Source of the DNA: ZC4RG42 sp036676355
GTDB taxonomy: Bacteria; Pseudomonadota; Gammaproteobacteria; Burkholderiales; SG8-39
Length of the DNA: 64,000 nucleotides
Direction of reading: 5' to 3'
NCBI GenBank assembly: GCA_036676355.1
Contig: JAKFDA010000043.1
Location: forward strand, 1 to 64,000
The notes beneath the pieces were generated by a model. That model was given only the letters and a program-made list of their open reading frames with translations, was not told the origin of the DNA and ran no database searches. The translations under genes and the position numbers were made by a program. Shown here piece after piece: positions 1 through 7,756 of the stretch; positions within the stretch are counted from its first letter, which is position 1, and the number at the start of each line of letters is the position of its first letter.

Positions 1-94
1 GTTTTTATAAATGGGTTTTTCATCAGCCGTTATCCGAGCTAATAAAATGCAGACGGTGCCCTCACGCCGCTTTGATTTTTTTGCGGGCAACTTA

Positions 95-124
95 CACAAC
101 GGGCGCCGTGAAGCGCCCGTTGTG
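95..124 (-). terminator. Hairpin after the TRAP binding-protein gene
   Basis: A perfect 12-bp inverted repeat (arms 95-106 and 113-124, loop CGTGAA) lies 17 bases past the stop codon of the gene at 141-1232. On the transcribed minus strand it is followed by no run of T, so it is either a U-less terminator or a 3'-end stabilising hairpin. Bases 1-94 hold no gene I can support. Confidence 0.5.
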
Positions 125-140
125 ATCAAAATGCCGCCCG

Positions 141-1232
141 TTAGCGAACCGTCGTCTGGAACGTCGTTTCGCTGACCTGGTTCCAGTGGTCGTGCTTCTT
201 CTTGAACGCGAAGTACGAGTCGTTGACCTTCTTCACCAGCGGGTCCTTGGCCGCGGCGTCAGAGAAGATCTGGTTCGAAGCTTCGCGCAGTCCTTTAATC
301 ACATCCTCCGGTAGTCGGCTGATTTTTACGCCGTTGTTGCTGACCATTTCATCGAGAGCAATAGCGTTCTTCGATTCGAAGAAGCACAGGCTTTCCTGAT
401 TGGTCGCATCGGCCGCCGCCTTGATGATCGCCTGCAGGTCCTTCGGCAGCTTGTTGTAGGCCGCTTCGTTGACCACCAGTTCGGCGGTCGTCGAAGGCTC
501 GTGCCAGCCGGTGGTGTAGTAGAACTTCGCCGCATTGTGCAAACCCATATGCTGATCCAGGTACGGCCCCACCCACTCGGCCGCGTCGATCACGCCGCGT
601 TCGAGCGCCGGGAAGATTTCGCCGCCGGGCAGCAGTTTCACGTCCACACCGAGCGCAGCGTACGCCTTGCCCGCAAGGCCCGGGATGCGCATCTTCAAAC
701 CTTTTAGGTCGTCGATGTTCTTAATGGGCCTTTTGAACCAGCCGGTCATCTGCACGCCGGTGCAACCGCAAGCGAAAGGAATGAGATGGAACGGTTTATA
801 GATTTCGCGCCACAGTTCATTGCCGCCGCCGAACTGCAGCCAGGAGTTCTGGCCGTTGAAGCTCATGCCGAAGGGCACGGTGCCGAAGTACTGCGAGGCG
901 AAGGTCTTGCCGGACCAGTAGAATGCCACGCCGCGGTTCATTTCCACCGTGCCGGCGGAACACGCATCAAAGCCCTCGAACGCAGGTAGCAACTCGCCCG
1001 CGGCGAAGACTTTGATATTCAATCGACCGTCGGACATTTCGGCCACTCGTTTGGCGAACGCTTCCGAACTGCCCGGACCCGATTGGTAGCCCGGCGTCCC
1101 GGCCGGCCAGGTCGTCGTCATCTTCCAATTGAACGAAGGCCGCGCCTTGGCGATCATGGGAAAACCCAAGCTTCCTGCTGCTGCACCTGCGACCAGACCC
1201 TGCTTTAGAAAACCACGTCGGTTGCTGCTCAT
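141..1232 (-). CDS. TRAP transporter substrate-binding protein, DctP/TakP type, Tat-exported
   Basis: Periplasmic binding subunit of a tripartite ATP-independent periplasmic (TRAP) transporter; the 363-residue length is normal for the DctP family. Residues 4-10 (NRRGFLK) form a twin-arginine signal ahead of an Ala/Gly-rich stretch, so export is by the Tat system. Mature-domain features typical of the TakP-like branch include a TTTWPAGTPGYQ start and the segment around GGEIFPALERGVIDAAEWVG, which in this family carries the Trp/Arg-rich carboxylate-binding face. The start at 1232 has a strong GAGGAG ribosome site. The DctQ and DctM membrane subunits are not in the window; they may lie just beyond its left edge. 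The neighbouring nitrilase, aldolase and aminotransferase genes suggest an organic-acid or amide substrate, which is inference. Confidence 0.88.
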   Translation of the reverse strand: MSSNRRGFLKQGLVAGAAAGSLGFPMIAKARPSFNWKMTTTWPAGTPGYQSGPGSSEAFAKRVAEMSDGRLNIKVFAAGELLPAFEGFDACSAGTVEMNRGVAFYWSGKTFASQYFGTVPFGMSFNGQNSWLQFGGGNELWREIYKPFHLIPFACGCTGVQMTGWFKRPIKNIDDLKGLKMRIPGLAGKAYAALGVDVKLLPGGEIFPALERGVIDAAEWVGPYLDQHMGLHNAAKFYYTTGWHEPSTTAELVVNEAAYNKLPKDLQAIIKAAADATNQESLCFFESKNAIALDEMVSNNGVKISRLPEDVIKGLREASNQIFSDAAAKDPLVKKVNDSYFAFKKKHDHWNQVSETTFQTTVR

Positions 1233-1599
1233 GTTCTTCTCCTCAGGAGTGAAAAAGCTGCCTCTGTGGACAGTTGCGAAGGTGGTCGAGCGAACACCAC
1301 ACGTTCGCTTCGCTCACTTGTAATAATGCGGTGCAACTTTGCGTCGGAAACGCACGACGCGGAAACGGCGAGGCAGGAAAATCGGTGGATAGAACTAATG
1401 GCGTTCAAGGCGCGAGTGGTTGTATATATGCCTTGCGAAGAGCGCGCACACTAGCCCTTCAGGTTATGCGATGCTGACCCGACTCTATTTCTCACGCCTG
1501 TCATAGCCCGTCTCCCTTGGCCGCCGCTGAAGCCCTTTGCTGTACATGCGCGCTATTGAGCGCATGTACAGCCTTTCCATTATTGAGCCGCAGCTATAT
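1233..1599. other. Intergenic stretch between TRAP binding protein and nitrilase genes
   Basis: These 367 bases contain no convincing gene. The left edge holds the ribosome site of the TRAP gene, the right edge a long hairpin at 1539-1572. No copy of the GTATAC box found upstream of the aminotransferase and dehydrogenase is present, so I cannot tell whether the TRAP gene belongs to the same transcript. Confidence 0.6.
1539..1572 (-). terminator. Perfect 13-bp hairpin after the nitrilase gene
   Basis: Arms 1539-1551 and 1560-1572 are perfectly complementary (13 bp) around the loop GCTATTGA. The hairpin starts 28 bases after the nitrilase stop codon and, like the one at 95-124, has no T run on the minus strand. 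It probably ends or protects the four-gene message. Confidence 0.5.
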
Positions 1600-3285
1600 T
1601 CAGCTTGCCGCGTAGCGCTTTTGTTGTTGCGTGTTCTCGGGTTCGACGCCGGTGATGCCACCATACAGATGAGGCCGCCGATTCTTGATCAAATCGGTTC
1701 CGGGGCGAATCTGTTTATCGCGTGCCCAAACGAGGTTCAGATAGCCGAACGTGTAATCGAATTGCCCGCTTTCGCTGCGATGCGGAATGGCCGCGTTCGG
1801 CAGGACGATGCGGCTTTGCCCATGGATCTTGGCATCCAAGCGGTTGGCTGCAACGATGAAGACCTTGTTCTCCAGCGCGCGTTCGCGCAGGAACAAATCC
1901 GCATCCCGCTCCGCACCCCAAGCAGATGGTGCAGCAATAAAATCAGCCCCCATGCAGGTGAGGACACGCGCCGCTTCGCAGTAGCGCACTTCGTGACCCG
2001 TCATGATGCCCAAATTGCCGAACGGCAAATTCAAAACGGAGTATGTCTTGCCAGGCTTAGCCCATTTCTGCTCGCTGGCGGACAAGTGAATTTTCCGGTA
2101 ACGCTCCACTACTTCACCGGTCGGCCCGACGACAAAGGCCGTGTGATACAGGGCACCATCGGCAGTCTGCTCCACTAAATCGAGGACGTACCAAGTGCCC
2201 CAATGCTTCGCCGGAGCCGCGAATGCCTCTAAAACCTGAGGCGTATAGCTGGCGCTCGCACGTGCCTCTTCCGGAGACATGTTCGGCCCACCGAGGAAGA
2301 GTTCGGGGAAGACTACGACGCGTGAATTCTCCTTGCCCGCTTCGTAGCCCACCTTGAGTGCACGCTCCAGAGTGCCCTTTACATCGCCGCCCGTGTTGGT
2401 GACCTGTACTGCAGCAACGAGAACCGCCAGCTCCGAAGGCACGACGGCGCGCTGCGCGATCTGCGCGAAAGGCAGCTCTTCATAAGGAGCACCAAGCAGT
2501 GCGTAGCTTTCGGGTACCCGCGATTGAATAATGCCGTCTGTGGACTGGCGCACCTTGTTCACTCTATCGGTGTCAATCTCGCTGTAAAGGATGCCGTGAT
2601 CGTACTGCCCACCTTCTTCCATCACGGTTCCGTCAGGCGCGATGATCAGCGTATGCCCGGGATAGGTGAGTCCCTCTTCCCGACCGGCCTTGTCGGCGCT
2701 GATCATCCACACCTCGTTCTCGTTGGCGCGAGTCGGCACATGCAGCAGATGCTGTTCGTGCGTCGTGGAATTGGTGAGGTGGCACAGAATGTCCGCTCCG
2801 TTCAGGGTGAGCGATCGCGCGCCCTCCGGAATCCGCGCATCAGCGCATATGAACAGGCCGATGTTGCCCAGTTCGGTTTTGAAGACGGGATACCCTGTTT
2901 CGCCCAACGCGAAGAAATAAGGGTCGAAGTCGAACAGGAAATTCTTTTCGTACTTTCCGATCAGCCCTTGCGGCCCCACCAGAGCGCCGGCATTAAACAC
3001 CTTGCCTTCGTAGCGCTCGGACATCCCGGTCGCTACATAAATGTTGTGCTTTTTCGTAAGCTTTGCGATCTCATCGGTAAATCGGCCCGGGATCGGATCG
3101 GCGACTTTCAGCGCCTCCTGGGCGTCCTTCCAGACATAGCCCGCATTCATACATTCCGGTAATACGACCAATTTCGCACCGTTACGCGCGGCATCTTCGA
3201 TGGAGCGACACATCGATGCGAGGTTTTTTTCCGGCTGGGAAACTTCCGAATAAGTCTGGACGGCGGCCACCTTGAACTTAGCCAT
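1600..3285 (-). CDS. Tandem carbon-nitrogen hydrolase (nitrilase superfamily), second domain probably inactive
   Basis: A 561-residue protein made of two nitrilase-superfamily domains, about residues 1-275 and 285-545; single-domain members are usually 260-350 residues. The first domain has the complete Glu-Lys-Cys triad: Glu44 (LPECMN), Lys114 (YEKNF) and Cys147 (LFICADAR). The second keeps Glu328 (FPELF) and Lys398 (YRKIHLS), but the nucleophile position is Gly430 (IMTGHEVR, which aligns with FICADAR at a constant offset of 283). The family hydrolyses nitriles, amides or carbamoyl groups; the substrate here is unknown. The start has AAGGAG nine bases upstream. It sits 67 bases after the aldolase-like gene, in the same direction, so is likely co-transcribed. 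Confidence 0.85.
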   Translation of the reverse strand: MAKFKVAAVQTYSEVSQPEKNLASMCRSIEDAARNGAKLVVLPECMNAGYVWKDAQEALKVADPIPGRFTDEIAKLTKKHNIYVATGMSERYEGKVFNAGALVGPQGLIGKYEKNFLFDFDPYFFALGETGYPVFKTELGNIGLFICADARIPEGARSLTLNGADILCHLTNSTTHEQHLLHVPTRANENEVWMISADKAGREEGLTYPGHTLIIAPDGTVMEEGGQYDHGILYSEIDTDRVNKVRQSTDGIIQSRVPESYALLGAPYEELPFAQIAQRAVVPSELAVLVAAVQVTNTGGDVKGTLERALKVGYEAGKENSRVVVFPELFLGGPNMSPEEARASASYTPQVLEAFAAPAKHWGTWYVLDLVEQTADGALYHTAFVVGPTGEVVERYRKIHLSASEQKWAKPGKTYSVLNLPFGNLGIMTGHEVRYCEAARVLTCMGADFIAAPSAWGAERDADLFLRERALENKVFIVAANRLDAKIHGQSRIVLPNAAIPHRSESGQFDYTFGYLNLVWARDKQIRPGTDLIKNRRPHLYGGITGVEPENTQQQKRYAAS

Positions 3286-3352
3286 GGATGTATCTCCTTT
3301 TGTTGAACCCTGATTTTTCTCGATAGAAATAGGATTTGTGTGCGTGCGCTGG

Positions 3353-4132
3353 TTAATCCAAGCACTCCGGTTCGCTCTTCAACAGGCGCCGCGCGAAGTA
3401 GTGAAACGTCGCACCAACGGCTTTCGGCTTGAGACGATAGTCGTGCGCCTCTTGCGCCAGCTCCGGCTTCACTTTTTTAATCGGGCCGATCGCGCGCGCG
3501 CGAACCTGTAACCTTGCCGCGCGCTCCATGAACACCGCCATCACCGCTGCTTCCTCTATCGTTTTGCCTGCCACAAGCTGGCCATGATGCGCGAGTAGGA
3601 TTGCGCGCTTATCTCCGAGCGCGGTGGTAATAAGTTCTCCCTCTTCATCGCCGATTGGGACGCCGGGCCATTCCGGCAGATACGCGCAATCGTTGTGAAA
3701 CATCGTGTGGTCCATGTGCGCCACAGCGAGTTCCTCGCCAACTACGGATAGCGCCGAGATATATGGCGGATGCGTGTGCGCAATGCAATTTACGTCCGGT
3801 CGGTGACGATAGACCCAGAGGTGAAAACGATTCGATGGATTCGGCATGCCATCGCCTTCCAGTACATTGAGGTCATCGTCAACCAGGATGATGTTGCTCG
3901 CTGAGGCTTCATCAAAGCCGAGACCAAACGTCAGCATGTAATAAGTATTTGGCTTTTCGCCGCGCGCAGTGAGCTGACCCGCGATCGCTGATTCATGTCC
4001 GTTTGCGGCCAGAATCCGGCACGTCAGTGCCAATTTTTGCTGAACGCTCCACGTCGGTGTCGGTAGATGGCGTTCCATGCGCTCCGTAGTCTGTTTGTGA
4101 TACGCCTCTTTCGGCCGTGTGATCGTTGACAT
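3353..4132 (-). CDS. Class II aldolase/adducin-family protein
   Basis: A 259-residue cytoplasmic zinc-dependent aldolase or decarboxylase of the fuculose-aldolase/adducin fold. Metal-ligand motifs are visible: HTHPPY with His119 and His121, and AHHGQLV with His182/183. Family members cleave phosphorylated sugars or decarboxylate 3-oxo acids; some bind substrate without catalysis, and the sequence does not decide between these. The start is preceded by CAGGAG at a good distance. It begins 42 bases after the aminotransferase stop and is followed closely by the nitrilase gene, giving a probable aminotransferase-aldolase-nitrilase operon. Confidence 0.85.
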   Translation of the reverse strand: MSTITRPKEAYHKQTTERMERHLPTPTWSVQQKLALTCRILAANGHESAIAGQLTARGEKPNTYYMLTFGLGFDEASASNIILVDDDLNVLEGDGMPNPSNRFHLWVYRHRPDVNCIAHTHPPYISALSVVGEELAVAHMDHTMFHNDCAYLPEWPGVPIGDEEGELITTALGDKRAILLAHHGQLVAGKTIEEAAVMAVFMERAARLQVRARAIGPIKKVKPELAQEAHDYRLKPKAVGATFHYFARRLLKSEPECLD

Positions 4133-4174
4133 GTGCTGTCTCCTGAAGTTTTCAGATTGGGAGCCGGTGTCCTG

Positions 4175-5389
4175 CTACGCTGTTTTCACGGCACGGGATA
4201 CTGCCGGCATCGACTCTGGCGCAGACGCCGACGACAGATATTTCATTGCCGCAGTAATGCCACCACTCTGGTGCGGCACGGCAGCGAGTTCTAATCCCAT
4301 TTCCACGCCGGCCAAGGTGCCGCACAGCATGAGATCGTTGAAATCGCCCAGGTGTCCGATGCGAAACGCGCGTCCCTTGAGTTTGCCCAACCCCTGACCG
4401 AGCGAGATGTTGAAGCGCTCGAGCGCAATCCTTCGGAATGCGGCCTCGTCATGCCCTTCCGGCATTACAACCGCAGTAAGGGAACTGGAGTATTCCGCTG
4501 GGTTTAGACACAGCACCTCCAGGCCCCAGGCACGCACAGCTCGGCGAGTCGCTTCGGCGTGGCGGTCATGACGCCGGAACACGTTCTCCAGGCCCTCTTC
4601 GAGGAGCATATGAATCGCCTCGCGCAGTCCGAAGAGCAAGTTGGTCCCAGGCGTAAAGGGAAAGAAACCGGTCTTGTTCGACGCAAGCATGTCTTCCCAA
4701 CGCCAAAACGCTTTCGGCAACCTCGCCGTCTTTGACGCTGCGAGCGCCTTCTCGCTTACAGCGTTGAAGGACAATCCAGGAGGCAACATCAGGCCTTTCT
4801 GCGACCCGGCCACGGTTACGTCGACCCCCCATTCATCGTGGCGGTAGTCAATCGAGGCGAGCGACGAAATCGTGTCCACCAAAAGCAATGCCGGATGGTG
4901 GGCCCGATCAATTGCTTTTCTAATTTCTGCGATACGCGAAGTGACGCCGGTAGCCGTCTCGTTGTGCACGGCGGTGACCGCCTTGATACGGTGTGCAGTA
5001 TCCGCAGCGAGCTTCGCTTCGATCACTTGTGGATCAACTCCGCGGCGCCAATCGCTGGGCACGAAGTCAACTTCAAGACCGAGGTGATGCGCCATATTGC
5101 GCCACAGTGTTGCGAAGTGCCCGGTCTCAAACGCAAGCACTGTATCGCCGGGTGAAAGCGTATTGACGAGCGCAGCCTCCCACGCACCGGTCCCGGTGGC
5201 CGGGAAAATAATGACGGGCTGACGGGTCTTGAAAATGCTCTTTACTCCCTCGAGCACCTCCTGCCCAAGTCGCTGGAATTCGGGACTTCGATGGTCGATC
5301 GTTGGGTGGCTAATCGCCTGCAGGATGCGGACTGGCACGTTGGTTGGCCCCGGAATCTGCAGAAAGTGGCGTCCTGGCTGCGTACTCAT
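4175..5389 (-). CDS. Class V PLP-dependent aminotransferase (alanine/serine-glyoxylate type)
   Basis: A 404-residue fold-type I aminotransferase close to the alanine-glyoxylate/serine-glyoxylate/ureidoglycine-glyoxylate group. The N-terminal IPGPTNVP motif, ATGTGAWE phosphate loop, Asp172 (VDTISS) and Schiff-base Lys198 (GSQKG) are all present. Such enzymes move an amino group between a small amino donor and glyoxylate or pyruvate. The gene is the first of the minus-strand accessory operon; AAAGGAG lies nine bases before the ATG, and a promoter with a GTATAC operator lies about 110 bases upstream. The C-terminal 25 residues are Ala/Ser-rich and look unconserved. Confidence 0.87.
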   Translation of the reverse strand: MSTQPGRHFLQIPGPTNVPVRILQAISHPTIDHRSPEFQRLGQEVLEGVKSIFKTRQPVIIFPATGTGAWEAALVNTLSPGDTVLAFETGHFATLWRNMAHHLGLEVDFVPSDWRRGVDPQVIEAKLAADTAHRIKAVTAVHNETATGVTSRIAEIRKAIDRAHHPALLLVDTISSLASIDYRHDEWGVDVTVAGSQKGLMLPPGLSFNAVSEKALAASKTARLPKAFWRWEDMLASNKTGFFPFTPGTNLLFGLREAIHMLLEEGLENVFRRHDRHAEATRRAVRAWGLEVLCLNPAEYSSSLTAVVMPEGHDEAAFRRIALERFNISLGQGLGKLKGRAFRIGHLGDFNDLMLCGTLAGVEMGLELAAVPHQSGGITAAMKYLSSASAPESMPAVSRAVKTA

Positions 5390-5501
5390 TAACGAAAACT
5401 CCTTTAAATATTTACCTTGTACCTTCGTTATTGCGAAGACGAGAGGCTGGGCGCAGCCCAGTTAGTGATTCGGTTTTCCACCCTTCCGAATACATCATTT
5501 A

Positions 5502-5531
5502 TAATTATGTATACCATTTCAGGAAAGTCAA
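5502..5531 (-). promoter_or_regulatory. Promoter with GTATAC operator for the aminotransferase operon
   Basis: Read on the minus strand, TTGACT (5526-5531), a 16-base spacer and CATAAT (5504-5509) form a good sigma-70 promoter. The 18-mer TAATTATGTATACCATTT (5502-5519), which contains the palindromic core GTATAC at 5509-5514, overlaps the -10 region and recurs exactly at 6801-6818. GntR/FadR-type regulators bind GTnnnAC-like cores, so this is a likely repressor site. The assignment to the regulator at 6901 is inference from its position beside the other copy. Confidence 0.7.
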
Positions 5532-5578
5532 GCACCTGATCTTCCTGCGAAGAGAGGAATCGCGCTTAAGTGCATCTG

Positions 5579-6679
5579 CTAACTGCCGAGACCCGACTGG
5601 CGCTTTAGCTTTTCCGCTGCTCTGCGATTAACGGCAAGTTGTGCGTCTACCAAAGACACGATTTCGTCCACCGCATCCGAGCGCATGCCATATTGCGCTG
5701 CGATCGTTTGCACCAGGCGGTCCACTCGTTCGATGTTGGGCGCGCCGGCGAACAAGGCTCGTGCTGCAGACGACGGACTCGTGAGCGAAAGCGCAGCGTT
5801 TGCGTACTTCTCGAAGGGAACCAGGTGCTTTTCGTCCGCACCTGCCGACATACACACTTGAGCCACCCATTGGTAAACCGCTCGTGTGGTATCGAGGTTT
5901 TCATACACCGCGTCCTTGACTGACCGAGCGCCCTCTTTCCCCACACAACGATAATTGCCCGCCAGTAACATGCTCCATTTGGCCAGCGGCACAAAGACCG
6001 AGTCATGCACCCTGAGCTTCACCGGCAGTTCGATCATGCCGGCGCCCGTATCGAAGCGAATTCCATCGATATCGGCCTCCAACTGGCGCAACATCAACGT
6101 GTGCGCTTCGGATACGAACGCTGCAGCCTTGAAGTTCGTCGGCAACCTGACTTGCAACACATTGAGCTTTTCACCGGGCGGCCGAAAGGCCTGCGGATCC
6201 GGGCTGCATAGCGTCATCAGCGCCGGGTTAAAACCGTCCCACACACGAGCGTCGGTGTAACAGCCTCGGCAGGCGTCCGCGTCAATGCCTGGAATCCGTT
6301 TCAAGTAGGGCAATGGCGGCATGTTCATAATCGACATGCAAGGCACTTCCGCTTGGGCTACCGCGTCCAATAGCTGACGCACACCCTGCGAGCAGTACTG
6401 CGGCTCCTGCATCGCCAACACAACGAGGTCAAAACTGGTCGGATTAACATCGGCGGGACCGGCCGCGGACAATTTGCCGAACAGCTTCCGGGTATTTATT
6501 TCGACAAGGCCTTCGCGATATTTGGTCGGCGTGCGAACAATCGCCCCTTCTCTATTGAACAACTCGACCTCGGCGGGAAGGCATACCAAGGTCGCCCTAT
6601 GCCCGGCAAGCGCCAGCTTGGTTCCAAGAAGCGAGCCATACGAGGCACCCATAATAAGAATGTCGAATGTCTTTCGCAT
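5579..6679 (-). CDS. Rossmann-fold dehydrogenase resembling ketopantoate reductase
   Basis: A 366-residue NAD(P)-dependent oxidoreductase-like protein. The N-terminus is a beta-strand followed by GASYGSLLG (residues 11-19), a GxGxxG-like nucleotide-binding turn as in the ApbA/PanE family; the C-terminal half is helical. Identity to true ketopantoate reductases looks low, and the context is catabolic, so a role in pantothenate synthesis is unlikely. I chose the start at 6679 because AAGAAGG precedes it, whereas the upstream in-frame extension runs through the promoter and has no family-like sequence. The shared 18-bp promoter box links it to the aminotransferase operon. Confidence 0.65.
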   Translation of the reverse strand: MRKTFDILIMGASYGSLLGTKLALAGHRATLVCLPAEVELFNREGAIVRTPTKYREGLVEINTRKLFGKLSAAGPADVNPTSFDLVVLAMQEPQYCSQGVRQLLDAVAQAEVPCMSIMNMPPLPYLKRIPGIDADACRGCYTDARVWDGFNPALMTLCSPDPQAFRPPGEKLNVLQVRLPTNFKAAAFVSEAHTLMLRQLEADIDGIRFDTGAGMIELPVKLRVHDSVFVPLAKWSMLLAGNYRCVGKEGARSVKDAVYENLDTTRAVYQWVAQVCMSAGADEKHLVPFEKYANAALSLTSPSSAARALFAGAPNIERVDRLVQTIAAQYGMRSDAVDEIVSLVDAQLAVNRRAAEKLKRQSGLGS

Positions 6680-6800
6680 AAAACCTTCTTTACAGTGGGT
6701 TGCAAGGGGCGCTAGTCGAGACCCATTACTACAGGGCGCGAATTCGGTACGCGGCGGCCCCTTTTCGTCAGCGCACCGAGTTCTCATAATTAAGGATACG

Positions 6801-6835
6801 TAATTATGTATACCATTTTGATTATGGAAAGACAA
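6801..6835 (-). promoter_or_regulatory. Promoter with GTATAC operator between dehydrogenase and GntR genes
   Basis: On the minus strand TTGTCT (6830-6835), a 17-base spacer and TATACA (6807-6812) form a sigma-70 promoter for the dehydrogenase at 5579-6679. The 18-mer at 6801-6818 is identical to the one at 5502-5519, and the flanking GGAAAG(A/T)CAAGC block is shared as well, offset by five bases. The box lies between divergent genes, 82 bases before the GntR start, so it could also serve autoregulation. Confidence 0.7.
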
Positions 6836-6900
6836 GCGGCTGATGTCATTTGATCTAGCCCAAAAACTTCGATTACCGTGGCTGCTGTAATCTACGCACT

Positions 6901-7668
6901 ATGAAACAAGTGCTAAAACCAGATCAAAACATGTCGAAGACTTCGAAACCTGCTCGCCTTGCTTCGGCGCCTGCACCATCCGCTGAAAAGAATATCCGTC
7001 CGATTGCGCGCCCTTCGCTCCATAACGAAGTCGTAGGGCGCTTACGTACGCTCATTGTCGATGGCGAGTTAGCGCCCGGAAACGCCGTTCCAGAACTGGT
7101 CATTTGTAAGCAACTGGGAATCTCCCGCACACCCTTGCGAGAGGCGTTGAAAGTGCTGGCGGCGGAAGGCTTGGTCACCCTCATGCCCCAGAGAGGCGCG
7201 ATAGTTACCAAGCTCGATGCGGAATCAGTCGACTATATGTTTCAGGTACTGGAGTCCCTTGAGCCACTCGCTGGTGAACTCGCCTGCGCTCACATGCCAC
7301 AATCAGCAATCGATGAGGTGCGTCAGTGGCACAACGAGTTAGTCCGCACTTATAAGCGCCGTGAACGCAAGGCGTATTTTCGTCTGAACCAGCACATCCA
7401 CGAGGCCATCGTCAGGTGGTGTGGCAACCCGATATTAATTGCCATTTACGAGGGCCTTGGCAGCCGTGTGCACTACGCGCGATATATGGCTAATCTATCC
7501 GAGGAAAGCTGGAAGCTGGCTGTGGAAGAGCACGGTGAAATTCTGGATGCGCTGGTGGCACGCAATGGAAAGAAACTTGCCCGCATCCTGAGGCGCCACC
7601 TGCGTCACAAGCGCGAATACGTCAAGAAAAACGCTCAAGCCGGTTCGACGGATTCGCCCACCAAGTAA
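6901..7668 (+). CDS. GntR-family regulator with FCD domain
   Basis: A 255-residue transcription factor: a winged helix at about residues 40-105 (LGISRTPLREALKVL recognition region) followed by an FCD ligand domain at about 110-235 (LNQHIHEAIVR, EEHGEIL and RRHLRH give the usual metal/ligand residues). FCD regulators usually repress catabolic genes until a carboxylate ligand binds. Neither the ATG at 6901 nor the one at 6931 has a clear ribosome site; the N-terminal 35 residues are Ala/Pro/Lys-rich and unconserved in style. It is divergent from the dehydrogenase and next to one of the two identical operators, so it is the best candidate for controlling the cluster. It is a paralogue of the gene at 7757-8446. 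Confidence 0.85.
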   Translation: MKQVLKPDQNMSKTSKPARLASAPAPSAEKNIRPIARPSLHNEVVGRLRTLIVDGELAPGNAVPELVICKQLGISRTPLREALKVLAAEGLVTLMPQRGAIVTKLDAESVDYMFQVLESLEPLAGELACAHMPQSAIDEVRQWHNELVRTYKRRERKAYFRLNQHIHEAIVRWCGNPILIAIYEGLGSRVHYARYMANLSEESWKLAVEEHGEILDALVARNGKKLARILRRHLRHKREYVKKNAQAGSTDSPTK

Positions 7669-7725
7669 TTGGCCATGCGCAGCCGTTGACGCGCCTTATC
7701 CCGACTCCAGCCGCTTACTCTGCTG

Positions 7726-7744
7726 CAGGGAAGACGCCTCCCTG
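7726..7744 (+). terminator. Weak terminator between convergent GntR genes
   Basis: A 6-bp stem CAGGGA/TCCCTG with a seven-base loop is followed by TTTAAT on the plus strand. It sits 58 bases past the stop of the plus-strand GntR gene and just before the 3' end of the convergent one. Confidence 0.35.
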
Positions 7745-7756
7745 TTTAATCGATCG

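Noticed and set aside
1..23. ATG on the minus strand at 23 that could start a further TRAP subunit gene
   Set aside because: Only seven codons lie in the window and the ribosome site is weak, so nothing can be claimed.
5579..6679. Calling the dehydrogenase panE for pantothenate synthesis
   Set aside because: Only the N-terminal nucleotide-binding fold is clear; context and promoter point to the catabolic cluster.
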